Below are positions 36,070 through 44,650 of a stretch of 64,000 nt of DNA, in pieces. The translations under genes and the position numbers were made by a program. The notes beneath the pieces were generated by a model. That model had not been told where the DNA came from. It did no database searches and saw nothing but the letters and a program-made list of their open reading frames with translations. Every line of letters starts with the position of its first letter. Within the stretch, counting starts at the first letter, position 1. Source of the DNA: Microbotryum silenes-acaulis (lineage: Eukaryota > Basidiomycota > Microbotryomycetes > Microbotryales > Microbotryaceae); assembly GCA_003665825.1 (NCBI GenBank), contig QPFY01000008.1, positions 992,001 through 1,056,000 of the forward strand, written 5' to 3'.

Positions 36070-36611
36070 GGTCATCATCAGTTACCACTCGAGAACATTT
36101 CTGCGACACGGGTTATTCCCCTGCCACTTCGTCGTACACCCTGCAGCTTGGCGCTCGATACTCGAACCGGAACATTCATCCTGTATTTCACGCAACTCAA
36201 GTGAAAAGGTGGGTAGCGAACGATGAGGAGCGGTTTCCAAACCGTCTTTTCAATCCAAAGCCCTTGTTCCCGATCGACGGGGTCACGTTATTGATGACTG
36301 ATCCCGCATTGGGTCGCGAACAGATGTCAACCATGACCGGCGACGTCATCATCGACTACGACGAAGATTACAACGCCATGCAAGGTGTCGAGAACCGTGC
36401 TATGACTCCGAGACCGGAGCAAGATCCGTGCGGGGACGCGAACCAGCAGCAGGAAGCCCAAGTCACCGCGTCGACCGAGACCAGTGTCCCAGACGTGATG
36501 ACGACAGCTGGCGACGAACAACTCACTTCGGCCGCTGCTCCTCCTGTGATACCTACAACGAATGCGGAAGAGAAGGGGAAGACCCAGAAGCAGGCCGAGC
36601 AAGTAAAAAGA
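36070..36611 (+). pseudogene. C-terminal tail of a Ty3-type integrase
   Basis: An open frame reads DTGYSPATSSYTLQLGARYS, then IHPVFHATQVKRWVANDEE and RFPNR. The pattern YTL-L-ARYS-R-IHPVFH-----K-----DD-RFP is the GPY/F-type end of Ty3 integrases in basidiomycetes. An Ala/Thr/Gln-rich tail continues to the inverted LTR. It must belong to the same Pol whose integrase core was lost upstream. Confidence 0.78.
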
Positions 36612-36869
36612 TGTAAGGGTTTCGCCCTACAGAAGGTCGCGAGGACGGTTGTAGATCGAAGTCGATGTAGTAACGGCCGAGAGAGGATACTTGTTAAACG
36701 TCTTTACTGGGTTTCAGCTAGAAGTTAACTACCCAGAGAGAGGCAAGAGAGAAAGAGAGATATGGGGAAGGGCGTCCCTATTGAGGGAGGCCGAGGGTCC
36801 GTGCGCCAGTGTCAGTCTTGACGTCGGCTACGGGGTCGAAGGCCTGGTCTCAAGGGGGTCGGCCTTACA
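36612..36869 (-). repeat. Extra LTR in inverted orientation
   Basis: A 258-bp LTR identical by eye to the reverse complement of the 3' LTR. It has no ATAAG beside it (left flank AAAGA), so it is not an independent insertion. It forms the outer end of the left arm of the inverted repeat. Confidence 0.9.
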
Positions 36870-37516
36870 CCCTCCCCTCCGAAGTCCTGTCTGGGCTTCT
36901 TTGATGTGTTATCCCCTTCTGGGAAATGGACGGTAGACCCCCAGGTTTCCAAGCGGGCCTGCGTAGTCGCGGATCCGTCCGTTGGCCTCGAGCCAGCGTT
37001 GGGTGAGCTCTTGCGTCTCGACTTCGAGTTGTAAGAGCGCGTTGGTTCGACGACTATCGTCGGCTCTTTGTTCAATCGCTCGCGAACGAGCCTGTCGCTC
37101 CTTCCGAGTGAGATGGTTTGGGTCGAGACGTTGTTGCTCCGCTTTGGCGCGCTGTCAGCCAAAACTTTGGTGGAGTTAGCTCTACTCTTTTGACCACCTT
37201 CTTTGCATGCGCTTGAACCGACCAGCGCATCTCGGAGCTCCAGTTCCGACTCGGCATGATTTTCCATCATAAACCGGTTCAGGATGTTCCTCGCTCCGTT
37301 GTAGTATTCGTCCCAAAGGGGTTTCATCTCCGGCGAGGAAGATTTGACGTATTCCGTTTTGTTCTTGCCTTGCCCTTTGAAGGCTACCCTGAATTCTAGG
37401 GGACCTCGGTCGGCAAACGCGTCGTAGATGTGCGTGATCTCGCGCACACGAGCGCCGCCTCCCCCGTCTCCTCGTGCACCGAAGCCGTACGATCGTGTGC
37501 GCGAGATCACGCACAT
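36812..37516 (-). CDS. Unknown element ORF, inverted copy
   Basis: A 234-codon frame; the protein-like part begins VREITHIYDAFADRGPLEFR and contains WDEYYNGARNILNRFMME. It is identical to the plus-strand copy at 37428-38132 apart from about 14 N-terminal residues encoded by the spacer. Not a known Gag, Pol or Env domain. Probably carried at the 3' end of the element, perhaps captured from a host gene. Confidence 0.45.
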   Translation of the reverse strand: MCVISRTRSYGFGARGDGGGGARVREITHIYDAFADRGPLEFRVAFKGQGKNKTEYVKSSSPEMKPLWDEYYNGARNILNRFMMENHAESELELRDALVGSSACKEGGQKSRANSTKVLADSAPKRSNNVSTQTISLGRSDRLVRERLNKEPTIVVEPTRSYNSKSRRKSSPNAGSRPTDGSATTQARLETWGSTVHFPEGDNTSKKPRQDFGGEGVRPTPLRPGLRPRSRRQD

Positions 37517-38132
37517 CTACGACGCGTTTGCCGACCGAGGTCCCCTAGAATTCAGGGTAGCCTTCAAAGGGCAAGGCAAGAACAAAACGGAATACGTCAA
37601 ATCTTCCTCGCCGGAGATGAAACCCCTTTGGGACGAATACTACAACGGAGCGAGGAACATCCTGAACCGGTTTATGATGGAAAATCATGCCGAGTCGGAA
37701 CTGGAGCTCCGAGATGCGCTGGTCGGTTCAAGCGCATGCAAAGAAGGTGGTCAAAAGAGTAGAGCTAACTCCACCAAAGTTTTGGCTGACAGCGCGCCAA
37801 AGCGGAGCAACAACGTCTCGACCCAAACCATCTCACTCGGAAGGAGCGACAGGCTCGTTCGCGAGCGATTGAACAAAGAGCCGACGATAGTCGTCGAACC
37901 AACGCGCTCTTACAACTCGAAGTCGAGACGCAAGAGCTCACCCAACGCTGGCTCGAGGCCAACGGACGGATCCGCGACTACGCAGGCCCGCTTGGAAACC
38001 TGGGGGTCTACCGTCCATTTCCCAGAAGGGGATAACACATCAAAGAAGCCCAGACAGGACTTCGGAGGGGAGGGTGTAAGGCCGACCCCCTTGAGACCAG
38101 GCCTTCGACCCCGTAGCCGACGTCAAGACTGA
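37428..38132 (+). CDS. Unknown element ORF, direct copy
   Basis: Same protein as the inverted copy. After about codon 120 the more natural reading shifts frame (at about 37795) to a Glu/Arg-rich probable coiled coil with RRTNALLQLEVETQELTQRW that ends at a TAA near 38033. This suggests a frameshift or a missing splice. The listed 234-codon frame past that point is Ser/Arg-rich and less protein-like. No family was recognised. Confidence 0.45.
   Translation: MCVISRTRAPPPPSPRAPKPYDRVREITHIYDAFADRGPLEFRVAFKGQGKNKTEYVKSSSPEMKPLWDEYYNGARNILNRFMMENHAESELELRDALVGSSACKEGGQKSRANSTKVLADSAPKRSNNVSTQTISLGRSDRLVRERLNKEPTIVVEPTRSYNSKSRRKSSPNAGSRPTDGSATTQARLETWGSTVHFPEGDNTSKKPRQDFGGEGVRPTPLRPGLRPRSRRQD
38064..38074 (+). 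promoter_or_regulatory. Polypurine tract
   Basis: GGAGGGGAGGG lies immediately 5' of the 3' LTR, the expected place for the primer of plus-strand DNA synthesis. A reverse-complement copy sits at 36870-36880. Confidence 0.8.
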
Positions 38133-38332
38133 CACTGGCGCACGGACCCTCGGCCTCCCTCAATAGGGACGCCCTTCCCCATATCTCTCTTTCTCTCTTG
38201 CCTCTCTCTGGGTAGTTAACTTCTAGCTGAAACCCAGTAAAGACGTTTAACAAGTATCCTCTCTCGGCCGTTACTACATCGACTTCGATCTACAACCGTC
38301 CTCGCGACCTTCTGTAGGGCGAAACCCTTACA
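38075..38332 (+). repeat. 3' LTR
   Basis: 258 bp, TGTAAGG to CCTTACA, followed by ATAAG, the right copy of the target-site duplication. It is the uninterrupted form of the LTR. Confidence 0.92.
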
Positions 38333-38337
38333 ATAAG

Positions 38338-38881
38338 CCCTCAATCTGCTGACTCTGAGCCCTGGCCTTCCTCCAGAATTAAAGAGTCCGTCAAAAGAAA
38401 AGCTGGAGTAGACCTCGACAAGGGCGACTCTAGTAGGTAAGGGATAGATTTGGTCAGTGATCAGATGTTCTGATGTTAGTGCTCAGCATGGTTGGTGTCA
38501 GCGGAAGCTGTGCCGAAGTACACGGTACACCATCAGGCTGATGCGAAAGCCGGATCCGACCCGACCCGTGATCGACATCCGAGAGTAGTGATCGAGCAAC
38601 AACTCCGACGAGTCGATGAGGCTCGTGATTTTGAAACCATCGCTGCCGGTCGGCGGAGTCCTCTCAGTAGTATTTAATTGACCGCTGACAGGTTCGAGTC
38701 GCCCTGCCACTGCAGTCGCTACCCGCTATAAGAGTGTCGCACATGGCAAACACAAACCGGTGAGATTCCGCCGATTGTCGTATGGGGCAGGAAAATAACT
38801 ACCTATCTAGGTACCTATGGGTAGGTAGGCGAACCACATCCTGAGAATCAAGCAACCCAGTCGCCATTACTTCTCTGAACG
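38338..38881. other. Intergenic between the two mobile elements
   Basis: About 540 bp of probable host sequence left between the retrotransposon and the DNA transposon nest. It contains a small palindromic run of CTAGGTACCTA and GGTAGGTAGG words at 38800-38832. No gene was recognised; a GGTTCGAGTCG word at about 38691 is not part of a convincing tRNA. Confidence 0.5.
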
Positions 38882-38890
38882 TTTAAGTAA

Positions 38891-39352
38891 GCATCCATAC
38901 ATAATGCCGCGAGTAAATGGTGCATTTACCAATTACGCGCGCGCGTCTACCCCCGAAGCTTGACGCATCTACCCCGGTAGTAAGGTGCAAAGTTCACTTA
39001 CAAATGGTGCATTCTTCGCGCAAGTTGGTGCGTTTGCTCCCGAAAAAAGGTGCGTTTACCAATTAAGGATGGTGCATCTACCACCGACGTAGCTGGGCAA
39101 TCCGCTGTATCTCGTGTAGTATGCCATGTATCACACTGAAACTTGACGAGCCCTCTTACAATATCACCAAGTACGTCCACCCTTGGTAAGAAGCACTCTC
39201 ACCCGGATCTCATGTAGTTGAAAATCGTGCCCGTACTTCCTCCCCCCCCCCGGGCTCGACGAAGACCCCCAGGCATCGAAATATTCACTCTTTCTTTTAC
39301 TGGGTACTACAACGGGTCAAGTGATCCGATAATGTGTGTCACTGCCCAAGCA
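38891..39352 (+). repeat. Left terminal inverted repeat with iterons (copy 1)
   Basis: Shares a ~310-bp core with three other copies in this window and about 115 further bases with copy 4. It contains a series of GGTGCRTYTRCC-like 12-mers at 38919, 38962, 38983, 39006, 39027, 39049 and 39071, the usual look of transposase binding sites. The outermost ~11 bases differ from the right end. Confidence 0.85.
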
Positions 39353-39394
39353 AAGAAAGGCCCTGCATCCACTCCATCAGCAAAATGGCCACGC

Positions 39395-39605
39395 GCGCGA
39401 ACCCGCTTAAGGATTCGCCCGAGATTACGCGCGCTTAACAGCGCTTAACGGTGCATAAGATGTGCATAAGGACGCATACGCGCGCGGCTGAATTGGGCGA
39501 ACCTCATAATCCGCGCATAGCCAGCGCTGCGATGACTCGCCCTGCTTAAGGATCGCTTAACGCGCGCTTAACGTTTGACCTCGCTTACACTTCGCATACG
39601 TAACT
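39395..39605. repeat. Left subterminal CGCTTA array
   Basis: At least seven CGCTTA/GCTTAA words in about 200 bp, mixed with CGCGCG runs. Matching arrays lie near the other end at 46905-47135 and 49152-49215. Subterminal repeat arrays are known transposase-binding regions in CACTA-like elements. Confidence 0.75.
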
Positions 39606-39789
39606 GCGAAGCCTGTACTTGCACACGAGCGGACGGATTGCTTTCTTGACCCCAACAAGTTTCTGTGCTAAAATCCCATCAAAAGGCGCTTCACTTGATT
39701 TTATTCAAGGAGGCTAAGGAGCATATATTCAGGAAGTAGTTGGTCCATATAACACCGTAATTTCTACAAAAATAACTTTCCAGCAAAAT

Positions 39790-42700
39790 CTATGAGTCCG
39801 CCACTGGAGGCCGTCGAGCAGGCCGCAATGTGCCCTGCAATGCTTCACGTAATAGGTTTATGGTGAAATGACGCCCAAGGTGACGAAAAACATGTTGATC
39901 CTGGGCGAGATTCACCACAAACTCCCCATTCCATTGATCCATCACATTCCGAAAATCCAGGTCGGGTGCCAATTCCGCATGGCCTAACAACGGCTGAACA
40001 AATGCGGGGCGCAATACGTCCTGAACACGGAAGATTTGTTGCACACACTGCCCATCACTTTTCAATCGCTTTTTCAGCACCGGCTGTAGGATTACCAGAT
40101 TTTGTTCACTGTTTGGGCACTGCAAAGGCGGGGATTAGGACAGATTCGTAATGGTGTTCGAACTTAGCGACCATGATCACCACACGGTAGTAGTACTCAC
40201 CCACTCAAATTCATCTCCAATGCAAAGCTCGTGGCAAGTGCCACCTATGTCCAAGGTAAAAATACCTCTCAAGCGGAAGATCGTGAAACGGAGGACGAAG
40301 TGCCAGGCTCTGTCCTTGAAAGTCGCATGGTTGTGGTATTTGCCGATTGGACCGTAGTTCAAGTTGTGCACAAAGACACAGTCAAAGCGAGTACAGTATC
40401 CATCCTGATTGCCGTGCTTGTAACGAAAGGTTGCTCGTATGACGTGTTTGATGATATCTGAGCGTACATGAGACAAATCAGTATGCTGAGGAGACCAGTG
40501 CAGCGTTCTCCTAGTACCAGCTCACCTGCGTCATCCCTCGTCTGTTCCGGTGTGTTCTGATATATGCGGTTGGAGACTTTGAAGCTGTGATACCACTTTG
40601 CTTTCTCATCGTCCAAGGATTCGACCTCTTCACTTGAGTGTCCAAATTCGAGGAGGTAGCATGTTGTCTACGAGGCCAGGTGCCACATACGTCAGTTTGA
40701 CGCCTGTTGAACACTCAAAGAAGAGAAGTGGACAGTGGACCGCACGAGCTGAAGAAGGCGAGGCGGTTGGAGAGAGACCTGGAGTTCGTTCATCGTGATC
40801 ATGCATCGATTGTTGCCGGCTGAATGGGATGGCAGATGGGTTCAAAGTCAGCCAAAGGCTAGGCAAGACTTGCAGTTACAGGCCGGAAACTCACAAGGTC
40901 GCGCAGAAAGGTGGAACTCATGTGGAACTGGATCAGGTATGGGTAATATGATTCGATCTCCAGTAGATCTCACAAGCTTGTCAAGATCTATCACATTCTC
41001 CAAAGATCTGATTTTATCGGCTCGTCTTGAGTAGTTGATGAGTTGCGAAGCGGTGTTGCACTTGTTGCTGGCTCTATACGCGACCTTGACCGAGTCAATA
41101 TGGGCACGCTTGGGTCGATACAGTAGGTCAGTGTAACGTTCGCTCAAGAATTCTATCAGATCAGAGACTGACCTCCGATGTGTTTGTATCGGAGTGTACA
41201 GGAACGCCCCACTTCTTGGTCCATTCCGCGTAGTGCGATACGGAGTGAAGGCGGGGCCAATTGAACCCCAATTTTTCGACCTGTCCGTCGACAATTCAAA
41301 ATCGATCATACGTGTTTCTCGCAAGCTGAAATCCGAAGGCACGGAAAGTCACGTAAGTTGAAGCATGCAAAAATTCGTTCAGAGGGCATTGACTCACAAA
41401 CATGTAAGCATCATACGCAAAATCCATATCGTCTACGTCATCGGCCGTGGCCTCTAGGGACGTGGCGTACATAATTAGCACGGAAAGCAGTGTCATAATT
41501 TGGGCGTTTTCGTCGACGAGGGTTCGTGATTCGTAGTCGTCTCCGATGATCTGAACATCTGCTTAGAAGCATGTGAATGAATCAGTCAGCACAAGCATTG
41601 CGGTCCGAAGATGTAGTATTTTGGAGGCGCGACTTACCCCACACACCGGCAGGAAAAATCTGCGTGATCCTGGCAGAAGATATCAGGATCGACGCTACTA
41701 TTAAAAACGCATGAAGTTGAAAGAATTCACTCACTTTCATCAAGTCGCGCGTATGTTTACCGGTCCAGTTGGAATGCTGAAACCCGTCCTTGAAGCGACG
41801 CAGTTGTGAATGAAGGGGCATCAAACGCATACTGTTGTACAATATTCGACATCTCAGATCGCATGCTTGTTCTTGATTGATTCAATCAAACTTACTTCAG
41901 CTCGATTCTGCCAATTAGTTTGTCGAGTTTTTGCTTGTTTCTCCTGGGATGAGCATCAGCGGCGATTTGTGCGCATGTCTCAATGAACAAGTCGTCAATA
42001 GTGATGTCTTTCACCATGCCTGATGAGAGAGGACGAGGAGAGAAAGAAAGGATCAATGAAAAGGAGAAGCCGTCTATAGCTAGCAACACTGACCTTTGAT
42101 CAGCTGGTGGAGAGGATCAGCCACCATGAGCTCATGCCCATTGACCCCTAAATAATCCCAGACGGTCTGAGCCTCAGGAAGGGACTGATTCAGTGAACAG
42201 GAGCTGAGGGGGAAATCCTGCAAAATTTACCCTGCCAAGGTGATAGCCTTCTTCTTTGGCCGCCTTTGTCTGCGCTGTGATTGTCCTGAGCTGGCTTGCT
42301 GCCCTTCTGACTTCGTAGGCATTGGCACTCGTACGAGGGGCGGCAGGGCCTTCTTGAAGCTTGAGTGGCTCTTGTACACAGCTAGCAGCGCAAACAGAGT
42401 GAGCCCATGTAAGTCAACTCTGCAGGCGATCAAACGCTAGCTGTCGTCCACCTACCAAGGAACGTAGCCCTGAACAAGGGATGTAAGCCAACACGCCTCC
42501 AGATAGTCAACAGATACCGGTCCAAAGTACACCCTGACGTATCGATAGTGGCCATCCGCAAATTGGAAGAGGTGTCGGCCTGAAAGAAGGTGTCTGATCG
42601 GAGCCCACAATATCCTGTAGGATTCGAGCTATTCTATCAGAGCTCTCCGCTACGTCGACCGAGCCGAGACAGCTTACTCTAGAGCTCGATGAAGCACCCT

Positions 42701-44273
42701 GCGTTTGTATATACGGAACATCTCGTCATTGCCTTTGTCCGCCCCTTGGATTTGAGTGGGAGGCGGATGCCACAGCATTAGTAACAGCCAGCCCACCGTT
42801 GGCAAAATAGAAGCCCCGGGCGATACTCACTTTCCACTTTAGGAAGGAAAGCTATAATGACCAAACCGCCATGGTTTTCACGTTTGAGGAATCCGGCGTT
42901 GACCCCTAGAGACATATACACAGGATGGGTCGAGGCAGTCCCAGTTCCGATCGACAAGACAGTTGAATGCGAGCTGGTGTCAATGCGAACGGCCACATCG
43001 GTCGGGTCGTCGAGAGTGTCCTGCGGGCGGCTACTAGTCAGTTCTCTTGATGGACTTTGCGCCGGGCGATTTCAACATCCATCCAGCGCTTACTTGCATC
43101 TCCCACGCTTTGTCTGCGGTATGGGGCGCCCCATATACCCGTTGCTCCTGACCGTTTGATTTGACCTCGAACACCTTCATGGGCCGCAGATGCTGGTGAC
43201 CGCAGAATACGGGATTGGAGAGAAGATGTTGGAGCACATGATGCGCGTCCCGACATCGGAACGTATGTTCCTGTGAATAGAGGTGTCGAGGTTAATCGGC
43301 TCGAACCTGCTCGTGTCCCTGTCCTGGACTGGCAGCGCTTACCAGCTGCAAAAATGGAAGTTCAGCATCACTATTCGACCACCCTAAGTCCTCCGCAGTT
43401 ACGATGATTTTTTCTTCGCGCCATTCAGTGTGATGAGCTAAGTAATGGAGGAGCACGATTTAGAGTTAGGTGGAAGATTGGAGAGCTCAAAACACTTGTA
43501 CAAAGCTCACCATAGGGTATTTTTTCGATTGTAGATCTGAGTTGAAGCCTGTTGCTGAAGGCATGGTCCGCCTGCGGAGTGATATCTCGGGACTTAGATG
43601 GCGGATATGACCCCGTTCCAGCGTCCACAACTTCGGCCGAACATACCTGAAGAAACGTGTTGTTGAAAGTGACCATCGCATTGAATAGAGACTCAGACAT
43701 TGAGCGAGTCAACAGTGCATACTGATAATCCTTTTCGTCCTGGAACGGATAAAAGACGTTGTTCGGGTCGAACAAATGGGCATGCGGAACCGTTGGAGGC
43801 GGAGTGTGTTCGTCACAAAGTTGTCCGTCGGCTCGGCGAGCCCAGCCTGCGAGCGGAGGTTGTTCTACTCGAAACTTTCTCTTTTGGCGAGCGTCCCACT
43901 CGGGCTGGTCATCGAGGGTATGATCATACTCAGAGTCTGATGAACTGTCGCTCGAGGAGTCGTCATCGTAGTCGCTACCGCTCGAGTTGAAGCCATCGAC
44001 GTCGCAGTCGGGCCAACCGTTTCTGAGGTTCTTCTGTCGTCTGCGGCGTCGGCGAAAGAACTCTTGGCGAGAGCGCTGTTGTCTAAGAACTTGGAGGTGA
44101 CTTCGTTCAGCAGCCGATGACGTGGGTAGTACGCGGTCGAGCGGTCGGGGCCTTTCGCGAACGTGCAAATGTGCTTCGAGATTGCGCACATGGTGGAATG
44201 ATCTCTGACAACCAGCAATGTTGCATCGGAATTGACTCATTTGCGAACGAGAGCCTTCATGTTCAAGCGACAT
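39790..44273 (-). CDS. Plavaka/KDZ-like transposase
   Basis: A multi-exon minus-strand gene; the ATG at 44273 opens MSLEHEGSRSQMSQFRCNIA. An N-terminal C2H2 finger (FRCNIAGCQRSF, then LEAHLHVRE) is followed by an acidic spacer, then NVFYPFQDEKDYQYALLT. Next come exons with FRCRDAHHVLQHLLSNPVF, the core segment SSHSTVLSIGTGTASTHPVY, FADGHYRYVRVYFGPVSVDY, LPEAQTVWDYLGVNGHELM and DPLHQLIKG, then MRLMPLHSQLRRFKDGFQHS. This order (HPVYMSLG block, GHY-DY block, D-LHQL, RRFKDG) matches fungal Plavaka/KDZ transposases, and the C2H2 start favours Plavaka. Catalytic acids were not assigned with confidence. More than ten introns; the C-terminal half (to 39790) is the least certain. Confidence 0.75.
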
Positions 44274-44650
44274 CCCGAAGGCCTGTACGACGAGTCTACT
44301 GTCAGCGAGAGTGGACTGAAGCTGGAGGAAGGCAAGGGACGCGCGTAAACACAGCCTGAATGCAGGCGTATTTTCTCGAAATGCGCTAAGTTGTCCAAAA
44401 CTACGCCGCGCAGCTAGCGCGTTGCGGCGCGACGTGGCAGCATAGGGGCCACTGCATATGTTGGCGCACGCTAAACCGCGCCCTAAAAAAACACCGAACA
44501 ACAAATGCGACGTGTCACGCGCGCTCGTTCTGTTTACCACCTTTTGACTCCCTCCCTCTTCCTCCTCACTCACTCACAGTCCCTTCCTCGCCTCTCGTCT
44601 TGTCTCGGTCGTAGCCCTTCCACCCAGTGCCTGTCCAGCGATCTGTTCAC
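44274..44650. promoter_or_regulatory. Bidirectional promoter inside the nested transposon
   Basis: A 377-bp region between the divergent transposase and accessory genes. It contains GC-rich dyads (GCGCAGCTAGCGCG around 44405) and a CT-rich leader before the accessory ATG. Confidence 0.5.

Larger units (their letters stand above)
29234..38332 (+). mobile_element. 9.1-kb Ty3-like LTR retrotransposon with rearranged 3' half
   Basis: The element is bounded by two LTRs in direct orientation (29234-29741 and 38075-38332), both running TGTAAGG to CCTTACA, and flanked by identical 5-bp duplications ATAAG (29229-29233 and 38333-38337). This proves one insertion event for the whole unit. Inside, in order: a Gag frame, Pol (protease, reverse transcriptase, RNase H), a copia-type Pol tail, about 83-bp tandem repeats, the C-terminal tail of a Ty3-type integrase, an inverted LTR, and an inverted duplication of the 3' region. 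The integrase core is missing, so the copy must be non-autonomous for integration. LTR halves differ at one base plus a 250-bp insertion, which suggests a young copy. Confidence 0.92.
36612..38332. repeat. 840-bp inverted repeat with 41-bp spacer
   Basis: Left arm 36612-37451 and right arm 37493-38332 are reverse complements, apparently perfect, separated by 37452-37492. Each arm holds an LTR, the purine tract GGAGGGGAGGG next to it, and about 570 bp of coding-like sequence. The arms end exactly at the LTR termini. The two 234-codon frames read from the arms are identical outside the spacer. Confidence 0.93.

Noticed and set aside
36612..38332. The palindrome as an independent fold-back transposon inserted in the retrotransposon
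   Set aside because: Its two ends have no matching flanks (AAAGA versus ATAAG), while ATAAG does flank the whole 29234-38332 unit.
38640..38720. A tRNA gene suggested by GGTTCGAGTCG
   Set aside because: The acceptor and D stems do not pair in the preceding 70 bases, and no anticodon loop could be placed.
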